Positions 43,895 through 52,465 of a stretch of 64,000 bases of DNA are shown here, piece by piece. This DNA is from CADDYT01 sp035294125 (GTDB lineage Bacteria > Chloroflexota > Ktedonobacteria > Ktedonobacterales > Ktedonobacteraceae): the NCBI GenBank assembly GCA_035294125.1, contig DATGLM010000069.1, forward strand, positions 21,414-85,413, read 5' to 3'. Both the position numbers and the translations under genes were made by a program. The notes beneath the pieces were generated by a model. It was not told where the DNA came from. It did no database searches and saw nothing but the letters and a program-made list of their open reading frames with translations. How positions within the stretch are numbered: the stretch's first letter is position 1; the number at the start of each line of letters is the position of its first letter.

Positions 43895-44641
43895 CTATTC
43901 CTGATTGCTGAGTCGCCAGCGCAACTTATCCAGGTTGCGCTTCAGACGATCAACAATGTTGCGGTTCAGGTAGTAGATTTCCTTTACATTGCTGAACTCG
44001 TCAGTGCAGTAACGCACGATCTCACGCGGTTTGAGATTGCAGTAGTAGAGCAGGTAGGCGACACGGCGCTCGCGCTCATCTGGCAGCAGGCTTTCGATGG
44101 CTTCCCATAGATCGCTGCTCTCGTCAGACTCTTTCGCCTCCGGCTCGACGAAGGCGCTTTCCTGACGCGAAGCCTCCCTTTCCTGCCAGTGCGCATGCTC
44201 GGAAAAGCCCGTCTCGGGCAGGGGAACTTCTCTGGCCCGGCGCTGAGCGCGCAGGGTGTCAAGAATTTCGCAGTTTAAGCAGGTTTTCAGGTAGTAGAGA
44301 GCCGCGCCCACCGACGCGAATTCCAGTTGCTGCTTCTGCACGGTCGAGCGCCAGAAACGCGTGAAGGCTCTATCTATGAAATACTGCTCGCTTTCAAGCT
44401 GGCAGGCAAGCTCGGCGTTAGGATGACGACGCAACCAGTTCAACACAGTGTCGTGGAAACGCACCGTCAACACTTCCCATGCTCGCTCATCCTGCCGCAC
44501 GAGAGCGCGCCGGAAAATTTCCAGGCAGTACATATCGTCGTAGGCTTCGCCACGCCGGTACTTATTGACCTCATTCATGCAGCAATCTGCCAGCGCCTCC
44601 AGGCGCATTTCCCCCGGTGGTTTATCCATCTGAATACCCAT
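43895..44641 (-). CDS. Sigma-70-family (ECF-like) RNA polymerase sigma factor
   Basis: 248 residues. A region-2-like stretch (LTVRFHDTVLNWLRR...IDRAFTRFWRSTVQ) and a region-4-like stretch (LWEAIESLLPDERERRVAYLLYYCNLKPREIVRYC) are separated by an acidic linker. It lacks regions 1 and 3, so it is ECF-sized but longer than usual. It is the first gene of the array and probably drives its own operon or a stress regulon. AAGGAT precedes the chosen ATG; an ATG four codons later is possible. Its divergence makes the exact sigma group uncertain. Confidence 0.75.
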   Translation of the reverse strand: MGIQMDKPPGEMRLEALADCCMNEVNKYRRGEAYDDMYCLEIFRRALVRQDERAWEVLTVRFHDTVLNWLRRHPNAELACQLESEQYFIDRAFTRFWRSTVQKQQLEFASVGAALYYLKTCLNCEILDTLRAQRRAREVPLPETGFSEHAHWQEREASRQESAFVEPEAKESDESSDLWEAIESLLPDERERRVAYLLYYCNLKPREIVRYCTDEFSNVKEIYYLNRNIVDRLKRNLDKLRWRLSNQE

Positions 44642-44947
44642 ATCCTTGCTCTTGCCTTCCTCCAGATTTCTTCTGGCGCAAGTTTCTTATGACCACCCTA
44701 CAGGTTCGTCAGGTGATTCAGATCATTACTAATAGACGCACTTCTTGCCGCGTTCTTAAAATCTTGCTCCTGGAGTATACCTCACAATGTGGCCGGAGAG
44801 ATATGTCCAATGTCACATTTTCTCCCACCAGACTGCATCAGGTAATCGCTCTCTACGACGCCAACAGACACTTAGATCACTATAACAGCGTACAAACTTG
44901 AGGGGAAAGACGCCCTGAAACTTCTCAGAACATATGTAGACTCAAAA

Positions 44948-44976
44948 AGCTTAATCGAATGCAAGGGCTTTGTCAA
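44948..44976 (-). promoter_or_regulatory. Promoter candidate for the sigma-factor operon
   Basis: On the minus strand TTGACA (44971-44976), 17 bases, then TAAGCT (44948-44953). The -10 match is weak and the leader would be about 300 bases. Confidence 0.35.
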
Positions 44977-45119
44977 GAGCAACGGGCAACAAATTGCAGG
45001 TAATTATACACAATTAAACAAAACGGCCCGGTTCTGTCGTGTTTCGCCCTCGTTCAACACAACACGGAGTGAAGTTGCTATACTGCCCTTTATCCTGAAT
45101 GTCCCGAAGCCATGCTTGC

Positions 45120-45148
45120 TTGCATACTTTTGCAAAAATATGTATACT
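45120..45148 (+). promoter_or_regulatory. Promoter of the universal stress protein gene
   Basis: TTGCAT (45120-45125), 17 bases, TATACT (45143-45148), 111 bases before the start codon. Confidence 0.6.
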
Positions 45149-45259
45149 TTATATGGGTGTACAGCAGAATCTCGAAGAGAGTTGCACATTCTCGGAGTTA
45201 AGAACGTAGCCAGCATCGTTTGACCGGTTAACAACCTGAAATGGGAAGCTGGAAAAGCC

Positions 45260-45982
45260 ATGAACAAACGCATTTTGCTGGGCATCGACACAGGCACTTC
45301 CGCCACCACACGGCAGGCTGTACATGCGGTCGCTGAACTGATGGAGTCAGCCTCCCCTCACCTTCATGTTGTCCTGCTCACCGTCATTCCCGTGCCTTAT
45401 ATGGCCTCGCCCTCCCTGGGTATGTACACGGGCCAGGTGCTTCCCATCTCGGTCACGCTCGAACAACGCAGCCAGGCCGAGGCGTCTCTGCGCAAGGTAC
45501 AGGAAGAGTTGCAGGAGCATGGCATCGACCCGGAACAGATCGAGACTCTTGTGCGCGTCGGCATCCCTCCGGACGAAATCGTGAAGGCAGCGAAAGAGCT
45601 ACACGTCAGCTTTATTGTTATCGGCAGTCATGGCGACTCGGCGGCGCAGAAATTGCGGCGTTTCCTCGTGGGCAGCACCTCTCGCCGCGTACTCTCGCTT
45701 GCCCCCTGCCCCGTCATCGTTGCTACGCTGCCGCGTACTCGCCAGCCATCTGACCTCATCAACTGGTATGAAAACGCCATCATCGCCTATCTGAGAGAGC
45801 ATCCCGGCTCCCTCACCGTCTTCACGCCGCTGGAAGTCGCCCAGAAATTCGCCCCGCCTGGCAAGAAAACGTCGGGCCGCAAAGAGATCGCCGCCGCTAC
45901 CCTCGCCCTGGAACGCCTCGCCAGCAACGGCGTCCTCTGCTGCCACGACATTAAAGGCGAACTGCGATACGTCAACGACTGA
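45260..45982 (+). CDS. Universal stress protein with C-terminal extension
   Basis: 240 residues. The first 150 form a UspA domain with DTGTSATTR near the N terminus and the nucleotide-binding loop GSHGDSAAQKLRRFLVGSTSRRVL. The extra 85 residues (AIIAYLREHPGSLTVFTPLEVAQKF...ALERLASNGVLCCHDIKGELRYV) look like a winged-helix module ending in a beta hairpin, an unusual addition that could bind DNA or a partner. It is adjacent to and divergent from the sigma/CHAT array, which suggests a stress context. Confidence 0.85.
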   Translation: MNKRILLGIDTGTSATTRQAVHAVAELMESASPHLHVVLLTVIPVPYMASPSLGMYTGQVLPISVTLEQRSQAEASLRKVQEELQEHGIDPEQIETLVRVGIPPDEIVKAAKELHVSFIVIGSHGDSAAQKLRRFLVGSTSRRVLSLAPCPVIVATLPRTRQPSDLINWYENAIIAYLREHPGSLTVFTPLEVAQKFAPPGKKTSGRKEIAAATLALERLASNGVLCCHDIKGELRYVND

Positions 45983-45990
45983 CAAAACCC

Positions 45991-48132
45991 CTACAACAGT
46001 TGCGCCAGTTCCTCCGGAGTGGTCACTGGCGCGAGGCAGATGAAGTTCTGGCACACATAGGCCGTCGCCTTTCCACCCTTCATAGGCCGATTCTCTAACA
46101 ATGGGATGGCCTGGATTGATGCCAGGTCGGTGGGGAAGGCCGCCGCCAGCACGCTGTTGGGCAGGTAACGCTCGTTAACGACTTCCAGCAGGTCGCGGCT
46201 ATCGGCGGCGCGCAGGTCGCCGATAATGGCAATCTCCTTAACAGACGAAAGCGCGAAATCCAGCGCGCAGAGCACCGCGCCGAAAGCGGCGGGATGCTGC
46301 ACGATAACATCGGCCAGGGCGCTCAGGTAATCATCGGCAAGCCGCCGATACTGCTCGTTGCCCGTGCAGGCCGTCAGTTTCAGCAGCACCTCGGCTGCTA
46401 CGCTGTTGCCAGCCGGAACCGCGTTGTCCATGATGTCTTTGGGCCGCGCCACCAGCTCCTCGTGATCTCTGCCCGTATCGTAGAAACCGCCCTGGACATT
46501 GTCGGCAAAGAGACGAATCATCTCGTCCGTCAGGCGGCGCGCCTCGACAAACCAGCGCGAGTCGAAGCTGGCCTCGTACAGCGCCAGCAGACCATCGATC
46601 AGGAAGGCGTAATCCTCAAGGTAGCCCTTCAGATGCGCTCGCCCGTTCTTGTAGGTGCGCAACAGGCGACCGTTCTGATACAGGTTGGTGAGCAGGAAAT
46701 CGGCGTTGCGAATGGCGACCTGGATGTAGTCGGGGCGGGTCAAATAGCGACCGGCCTCGGCGAAGCTGCGCAGCATCATCCCATTCCAGGCCGTCAGGAT
46801 TTTCTCGTCGCGTGAGGGTGGGATGCGCCCGGCTCGTTTATGGAAAAGCAGGCTGCGGTCGCGTTCCAGCGTCTGTTGCAGCACCTCCAGGCTGATTCCC
46901 AGTTCGTCCGCCACGACCCGCGCCGGGCGCGGCACGTGCAGGATATTCTTCCCCTCGAAATTGCCCTCTGGCGTCACTGCATAGTAGGTGAGGAACATCT
47001 GGACATCTTCGACCGGCAGCGCAGCCTCGATCTCTTCCGGCGTCCAGACATAAAACTTGCCCTCCTCACCCTCGCTATCGGCATCCTGTGTAGAGTAGAA
47101 GCCGCCCTCCGCTGAGGTCATCTCGCGCACCACATAGTCCAGCGTCCGCGTCACAACATCACTGTAGAACGGATTGCTCGTCACGAGGTAGGTATGCAGG
47201 TAGAGGCGGCTGAGCAGAGCGTTGTCATACAGCATCTTCTCAAAGTGCGGCACCAGCCACTGCGCATCGACTGAATAACGATGGAAGCCACCGCCGAGAT
47301 GGTCATAGATGCCCCCATTCGCCATCTTGTTGAGCGTAAATTCGACCATCTCCAGTTCGGGTTGTGGCACCGGCGCGCTAATCTCGCCGCGCTGGCGATG
47401 CACATACATACGCAGCAGAAACTCTAGAGACATCGTGTTGGGAAACTTGGGGGCGCCACTGAAGCCTCCATTGACAGTATCGAAATCCTCGGCCAGTTCG
47501 CGCCCGGCTCTTACCAGCGCCTCAAGCGGCATCGCGCCTGCCCGGCTGGCATTTCTCTTGAGCAGCGGCGTGCTGCTGCGCTGCTGCAACAGCTGCGCCA
47601 GTTGCGCCGCCTGCTGCTCCACATCCGCGCGCCGGTTTTTATACACGTCGGCCATACTCAGCAGCACGCGCCGGAATCCGGGCATGACCTGCTGCCCGTA
47701 GTGGCGATCCTCGGGCGGATAATACGTGCCGCCATAAAATGGGCGACCATCGGGCGTAAGGAAGACGGTCATGGGCCAGCCACCCTGCCCGGTCAGCGCC
47801 TGCACTGCCTGCATGTAGATGTTATCGATATCCGGACGCTCCTCGCGGTCCACCTTAATCGGCACAAAGTTCTGGTTCATGAGAGCGGCGATTTCAGGAT
47901 TCTCAAACGATTCGTGTTCCATCACATGACACCAGTGGCAGGCCGAATAGCCTACACTCAGTATAATTGGCTTATTCTCACGCCGCGCCTTCTCCAGTGC
48001 CTCCTCACCCCACGGATACCAGTCAACCGGATTATGCGCATGCTGGAGCAGGTACGGACTCGTCTCATGAATCAGTCTATTCGTATGCTCGTGTTCACGT
48101 TGCCCTTGTGTATTGTTCATCGTCTCTGCCAT
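45991..48132 (-). CDS. DUF255 thioredoxin-fold protein (YyaL / SPATA20-like)
   Basis: 713 residues. The N-terminal thioredoxin-like domain has NPVDWYPWGEEAL and the redox motif CHWC (Cys65, Cys68). The remaining 500 residues form an alpha/alpha-toroid resembling N-acylglucosamine epimerases (GGGFHRYSVDAQWLVPHFEKMLYDNA, then DEKILTAWNGMML). This is the full-length architecture of the YyaL/SPATA20 family, whose substrate is not settled. It converges on the stress-protein gene with eight bases between the stops. Confidence 0.9.
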   Translation of the reverse strand: MAETMNNTQGQREHEHTNRLIHETSPYLLQHAHNPVDWYPWGEEALEKARRENKPIILSVGYSACHWCHVMEHESFENPEIAALMNQNFVPIKVDREERPDIDNIYMQAVQALTGQGGWPMTVFLTPDGRPFYGGTYYPPEDRHYGQQVMPGFRRVLLSMADVYKNRRADVEQQAAQLAQLLQQRSSTPLLKRNASRAGAMPLEALVRAGRELAEDFDTVNGGFSGAPKFPNTMSLEFLLRMYVHRQRGEISAPVPQPELEMVEFTLNKMANGGIYDHLGGGFHRYSVDAQWLVPHFEKMLYDNALLSRLYLHTYLVTSNPFYSDVVTRTLDYVVREMTSAEGGFYSTQDADSEGEEGKFYVWTPEEIEAALPVEDVQMFLTYYAVTPEGNFEGKNILHVPRPARVVADELGISLEVLQQTLERDRSLLFHKRAGRIPPSRDEKILTAWNGMMLRSFAEAGRYLTRPDYIQVAIRNADFLLTNLYQNGRLLRTYKNGRAHLKGYLEDYAFLIDGLLALYEASFDSRWFVEARRLTDEMIRLFADNVQGGFYDTGRDHEELVARPKDIMDNAVPAGNSVAAEVLLKLTACTGNEQYRRLADDYLSALADVIVQHPAAFGAVLCALDFALSSVKEIAIIGDLRAADSRDLLEVVNERYLPNSVLAAAFPTDLASIQAIPLLENRPMKGGKATAYVCQNFICLAPVTTPEELAQLL

Positions 48133-48278
48133 ACAGTTTCTCCCAAATGGTAAAAGTGCTCTCTCATTCCATACGTATTGTACGATATCGGGGGTTGAAT
48201 GGAAAATTCATCAGTGGGAGACAGGGCAACCGTCCGAGTTTTATTTGAGAGGATGACCTGTTTCCCTTAACCACTCTT

Positions 48279-48307
48279 GACTTTTTCCTTTCTGGCAGCT
48301 ACACTCA
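48279..48307 (+). promoter_or_regulatory. Promoter of the TetR-ABC operon
   Basis: TTGACT (48279-48284), 17 bases, TACACT (48302-48307). Confidence 0.55.
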
Positions 48308-48325
48308 TGATCAGATAATCTTTAT

Positions 48326-48359
48326 GACCAGACTCGTTCATTTGGTCACATGGTCATAT
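48326..48359 (+). promoter_or_regulatory. Candidate operator for the TetR-family regulator
   Basis: ATGACCA (48326-48332) and TGGTCAT (48353-48359) form an inverted pair, with a further TGGTCA at 48345-48350. They lie just after the promoter, where a bound repressor would block transcription. Confidence 0.45.
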
Positions 48360-48395
48360 TCACGTCTATCTTTATAGACACGGAGAGATTCGAAA

Positions 48396-49148
48396 GTGGC
48401 AAAACAACACAGTAGTGGGGAGCGCGACTCCCAGGAAGAGAGGAATAAGCGGCAGGGGCGTGCGGAACGCATTCTGGACGTTGCTGCTGCATTGATACAA
48501 CGCTGGGGGTACAACAAGACCACCATCGACGATATTGCGAAACAGGCAGGGGTGGCGAAAGGCACCATCTACCTGCACTGGAAGACACGAGAAGACCTGT
48601 TCCGGGCGCTGCTGTTCCACGAGGAGCGCAAGCTGGCCGAGGAAATCAAGCAGCGCATGGCCGCCGACCCGGAGGGAGCAACATTCTATGGTGTGATCAA
48701 ACATACAATGCTCGCCACTATGAAGAATCCCCTCTGGAAGGCGCTCTTCCTGCGCGACTCAGATATGCTGGGCGAACTGACACGCCGGGAGCTTGGCTCC
48801 CCATTGGCAGCGGAGCGCACGGAATCATTCCTGAACCTCTTCCGCTTTCTGCGCGAGCAGGGGCTGATTCGCACCGACCAGAGCCTCGAAGCGCAAATAC
48901 ACCTTATCAGCGCCATCTCAATCGGCTTTCTGATGGTAGAGCCATTTATGCCGGACGAACTGCGGCTCTCGGACGACGAAGCGGTCGAAGTCATGACGGA
49001 TGCCTTGAAACGCGCCCTGGAGCCGCGCACATCCACCACCTCTACGGCATCACTGGAGACGGAAGAGATCACGCAAGCTGTAGACAGCTACTTTGAGCAC
49101 GAAGTAAACCTTATCAAAGAGCAGGAACAAAAGGAGATGCAATCATGA
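48396..49148 (+). CDS. TetR/AcrR-family regulator
   Basis: 250 residues with an N-terminal helix-turn-helix (TTIDDIAKQAGVAKGTIYLHWKTREDLF, about 48-75) and a helical ligand domain. The start is GTG behind GGAGAG. It probably represses the ABC exporter genes it shares an operon with, since its stop overlaps the ATPase start as ATGA. An acidic, Thr-rich C-terminal extension of about 40 residues is longer than typical. Confidence 0.9.
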   Translation: MAKQHSSGERDSQEERNKRQGRAERILDVAAALIQRWGYNKTTIDDIAKQAGVAKGTIYLHWKTREDLFRALLFHEERKLAEEIKQRMAADPEGATFYGVIKHTMLATMKNPLWKALFLRDSDMLGELTRRELGSPLAAERTESFLNLFRFLREQGLIRTDQSLEAQIHLISAISIGFLMVEPFMPDELRLSDDEAVEVMTDALKRALEPRTSTTSTASLETEEITQAVDSYFEHEVNLIKEQEQKEMQS

Positions 49149-50062
49149 CAACATCAGCACCTGCTATTCAAATCGATAACCTGAAAAAATATTATGGCAA
49201 AATTGAGGCGGTGAAAGGCATTTCGATGAGCGTGGAGCGCGGGGAGATCTTCGGCTTCCTGGGGCCGAACGGCGCGGGCAAGACGACAACGATTCGCTGC
49301 ATGCTCAACCTGATCTATCCCACGGCTGGCAGCATTCACATTCTGGGCATGGACGCGCAGAGTGATTCCATCAATCTCCATAAACATCTCGGCTACCTTC
49401 CCGGTGACGTGCGCCTGCCGGGCGACATGACGGGCAGGCAGGTCATCGACTACTTCTCGCGCCTGCAAGGGCTAGAGCCGGTGCTGCTCAGCTCCCTGGT
49501 CGAGATGTTTGATGTCGAGATGAAACGCCCCATCAAGGGCTACTCAAAAGGCATGCGCCAGAAAATCGGCATCGTGCTGGCCTTCATGTGTGACCCCGAC
49601 GTGCTGCTGCTGGATGAGCCAACCTCCGGCCTCGATCCCCTCCTGCAAAAGGCTTTCAACCAGTTCCTGCTGGAAGAGCAGGCGCGAGGCAAAACTATCT
49701 TCATGAGTTCGCATATCATGAGCGACGTGGAGAAGGTCTGCCGCCGTGTCGCCGTTATTCGCAGCGGCCAGCTTGTGACGGTGGAGGAGGTAGAAGCCCT
49801 GCGCGAGAAGGCAGGCCAGCGCGTGACCGTCGAATTCGGCGACAGCGTCGCGCCCGAAGAACTGGCCCATATCCCTGGCGTCAGTATGGTGCAGCAGCAC
49901 GACCACACCTTCCAGTTCAATATTAGCGGCAGTATGGACGCGCTCATCAAGGCCCTCAGCCAGCACAACGTCGTCCGCCTCAATTCCGAAGAGGCTCCAC
50001 TCGAAGAGGTTTTCCTGAAATTCTACGAAGAACCCGAAAAGACCACAGTGGAAACCCGTTAA
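49145..50062 (+). CDS. ABC transporter ATP-binding protein (drug-export type)
   Basis: 305 residues. Walker A GPNGAGKTT (40-48), signature YSKGMRQK in place of LSGGQ, Walker B LLLDEPTSGLDP and a C-terminal regulatory segment of about 80 residues mark the CcmA/NatA-like exporter ATPases. It pairs with the ABC-2 permease encoded next and is coupled to the TetR gene by a four-base overlap. Confidence 0.9.
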   Translation: MTTSAPAIQIDNLKKYYGKIEAVKGISMSVERGEIFGFLGPNGAGKTTTIRCMLNLIYPTAGSIHILGMDAQSDSINLHKHLGYLPGDVRLPGDMTGRQVIDYFSRLQGLEPVLLSSLVEMFDVEMKRPIKGYSKGMRQKIGIVLAFMCDPDVLLLDEPTSGLDPLLQKAFNQFLLEEQARGKTIFMSSHIMSDVEKVCRRVAVIRSGQLVTVEEVEALREKAGQRVTVEFGDSVAPEELAHIPGVSMVQQHDHTFQFNISGSMDALIKALSQHNVVRLNSEEAPLEEVFLKFYEEPEKTTVETR

Positions 50063-50063
50063 A

Positions 50064-50135
50064 CCGTAGGCCCAGATTTATCGCGGGCACCGCCGCTTGA
50101 TCGGCCCTCGTGGCCCCACGAACCGATCAACAGGG
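50064..50135. repeat. Dispersed palindromic repeat, family B copy 2
   Basis: CCGTAGG..GATTTATCGC matches the 33841 element with a few differences. Its right part forms a cruciform: TTGATCGG (50097-50104) against CCGATCAA (50123-50130), with CGTGG/CCACG inside. It lies between the ATPase and permease genes of one operon. Confidence 0.5.
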
Positions 50136-50159
50136 TTTTCACAGAAAGGATACATCATC

Positions 50160-51017
50160 ATGGCAACAGCATCCGTCACCATTCCAAAAAATCTGTCACA
50201 GAGGAAACGGACGGGCTGGGGAGCGATCATAACGCGCACTCTTATCAATGGAAGATTGCCTGTGGCATATGGTGCCTTTTACGCAGTCCTTCTTGCCATC
50301 ATTGTTGGCCTGATCTACCCCGCAATATCGAAGCTCAACCTCGACATCTACCTTTCATCCAGCGTCCTGACCGGCATCCTGGGAACGAACCTGTTGAAAC
50401 ACCTCTCCGGCTTCACAAGCCTGATGGCTATCGAACTCTACAGCGCCCTCTACGGCCTGATCTTCGGCGGCATCATTGGCTACCTCGCTGGAGCCGCTAT
50501 CCCCGCGACAGCCGAGAACGGCACGCTCGACCTTGCCCTGGCACGCCCGGTGAGCCGCACGCGCTACTACCTGGAAACCTGGCTCGGCTCCTTCTTCGCC
50601 GCCATCCTCATCAGCGTGCTGACCGTCGTTGCCGTCTGGATCGGCTCGCTCTTCGTCAGCAACCCCGGTATTGACTGGCAATGGCTCATCATCACGCAGT
50701 TGATCGAGTTCGCCTTCCTCTTCATGTCCACTGGCCTCGGCATGCTGCTCGGCTCCTTCATGGATGCCAGTCGCGCCGCCGGAGGCGCAGCGGTAGGCAT
50801 CCTCTTCCTTTTCTACATGATGAACACCCTCGGCGGCATCACCGACAAGCTGCAATGGATGCTCAAAATCCAACCATTCTACTACGCGCCGGGCATCCAG
50901 GCCCTCGTCGCCCACAGCGTCACCGCCTGGTATCCCTGGGTGCTGGTGATCGCGGGTCTCATCCTCGGCCTCATCGGCCTCGTCATCTTCAACAAACGCG
51001 ACCTGCCGACAACATGA
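50160..51017 (+). CDS. ABC-2-type permease
   Basis: 285 residues and six membrane helices. LALARPVSRTRYYLETWLGSF in the second loop is the typical ABC-2 coupling segment. AAAGGAT fixes ATG 50160; the upstream open codons come from the palindromic repeat. With the preceding ATPase it forms an exporter of unknown substrate under TetR control. Confidence 0.85.
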   Translation: MATASVTIPKNLSQRKRTGWGAIITRTLINGRLPVAYGAFYAVLLAIIVGLIYPAISKLNLDIYLSSSVLTGILGTNLLKHLSGFTSLMAIELYSALYGLIFGGIIGYLAGAAIPATAENGTLDLALARPVSRTRYYLETWLGSFFAAILISVLTVVAVWIGSLFVSNPGIDWQWLIITQLIEFAFLFMSTGLGMLLGSFMDASRAAGGAAVGILFLFYMMNTLGGITDKLQWMLKIQPFYYAPGIQALVAHSVTAWYPWVLVIAGLILGLIGLVIFNKRDLPTT

Positions 51018-51023
51018 TTTTTT

Positions 51024-51055
51024 AACAGGAGCAGCGCACAGGCGTTGCTCTTGTT
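51024..51055. terminator. Hairpin between converging ABC and helicase genes
   Basis: AACAGGAGCAGCGC and GCGTTGCTCTTGTT pair with two G-T or mismatched positions. It is placed between two stop codons facing each other. Confidence 0.5.
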
Positions 51056-51058
51056 CTT

Positions 51059-52465
51059 TCATCTTCGCCGATTCGCCATATCCTCCTCAGTGGTGCCGCC
51101 TGTAACGAGTTCGTAAAGCAGGGCATCGCCGACTTTGGGGCGGAGGACGCGGCCCAGGCGCTGGATGTATTCGCGTTTCGTGCTGTTGCCGCTGACGATG
51201 ATCGCCACGCGGCAGTCTGGCACGTCCACACCCTCGTTGAGCACGCGACCCGTCACCAGCTTGCTGTATTGCCCGGCACGGAAGCGTTCCAGAATGGCGC
51301 GCCGCTCCTCCGCTGGTGTCTTGTAGGTGATGGCCGGGATACTGAAGCGGCGACTGATCTCATCGACGACGAAATTGTACTCGGAGAAGAGGATCACCTG
51401 GTCGCCAGCGTGCTGGCTCAAGATACGCTCGATCTCGGCATATTTGGCGGGCGCGTTCATGGCGATGTTGCGCGCTTCGCGCCAGGCCAGCATAGCGGCG
51501 CGAGCTTCAGGATCGCGAGCCGTCAGGTAAATCAGCTTCTGCTGGAACTCTTCGGGCGAGTTGATACGAATGTGGCGGCGGCGCAGGAACGAGGTGTAGA
51601 TGCGCCGCTGCTCCGCGTAACGCGCCTCATCTTCCTCGGAAAGGGCGATATCGATGCGCTCCTCGCGATACTGCGCCAGGTAGCGTCCCTCCGTCAGCTC
51701 TGTTGGCGAGCGGCGGTAGACCACCGGGCCGATCAGTTCATCCAGATCGACGTGGGCCATGTCGCTGCGTTCGGGTGTCGCGCTCAGACCCAGGCGCAGG
51801 GGCGTGAAGGCGCACTCCGCGATCAGGCGATAGGTCGGCGCGGGCAGGTGGTGGCACTCGTCGAAGACCAGTAGCCCGAAGTTGCGCAGTTCGCGCGGAT
51901 AGAGCGCGGCGGAATCGTAGGTGATGATCGTAATCGGCCTCACGTCCTTCTCGCCGCCGCCAAAGACGCCGATCTCTTCCTGCGGCAGCGCAAGCGCGGA
52001 ACTGAGCGCCGCGCGCCACTGTTGCAGCAGATCAATCGTCGGCACCACTGCCAGCGTCCACAGGCCCGTCTCGGCAATCGCCATCGCCGCCAGCAGCGTC
52101 TTGCCCGCGCCCGTCGGCAGCACCACCACGCCCCGGCTGCCCTCCGCCAGCCACTGCGTCAGCGCCTCCTCCTGATACGGCCTCGGCTCTATACGCAGCT
52201 TCGTCTCAAACGGCAGCGCCGGTCGCTCCTCAAAGGCCACGCGAAAGGCCGTCCCCTGCTGGCGCAGCGCCTGCTTCACCGCCGCGAAATGCACCGGCAA
52301 CGCGCGCAAAAACAGGCCGCGTTTATCCCGCCCCATGCGCTCGCGCACGTGCGCAGGCAAATGTACGCCAAAAAGCGCCCGCAACAGTTCCGGCATCGGC
52401 AGGCGCAACAATGCATCATCAGGAATAATCACCAGGTCGCGCCCGCGCAGGTCAAGCGTGGTCAT
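51059..52465 (-). CDS. XPB/SSL2-like superfamily 2 DNA helicase
   Basis: 468 residues. Motifs: RPYQEEAL (Q region, about 95-102), Walker A PTGAGKT (117-123), DECH (202-205), GLSATPER, then NEGVDVPDC and QRLGRVLRP (motif VI). The short spacing and the DEcH box fit the bacterial XPB-like group that opens DNA. Its start overlaps the end of the DprA-like gene as ATGA, so the two are translated together. Base composition here is host-like, whereas the DprA-like and RecQ-fusion genes upstream are AT-richer. Confidence 0.88.
   Translation of the reverse strand: MTTLDLRGRDLVIIPDDALLRLPMPELLRALFGVHLPAHVRERMGRDKRGLFLRALPVHFAAVKQALRQQGTAFRVAFEERPALPFETKLRIEPRPYQEEALTQWLAEGSRGVVVLPTGAGKTLLAAMAIAETGLWTLAVVPTIDLLQQWRAALSSALALPQEEIGVFGGGEKDVRPITIITYDSAALYPRELRNFGLLVFDECHHLPAPTYRLIAECAFTPLRLGLSATPERSDMAHVDLDELIGPVVYRRSPTELTEGRYLAQYREERIDIALSEEDEARYAEQRRIYTSFLRRRHIRINSPEEFQQKLIYLTARDPEARAAMLAWREARNIAMNAPAKYAEIERILSQHAGDQVILFSEYNFVVDEISRRFSIPAITYKTPAEERRAILERFRAGQYSKLVTGRVLNEGVDVPDCRVAIIVSGNSTKREYIQRLGRVLRPKVGDALLYELVTGGTTEEDMANRRR

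Larger units (their letters stand above)
44642..45259. other. 618-base divergent intergenic region
   Basis: It separates the sigma-factor operon from the universal-stress-protein gene. Candidate promoters on both strands are listed separately. Open frames inside are short and lack ribosome sites. No RNA fold was recognised. Confidence 0.5.
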
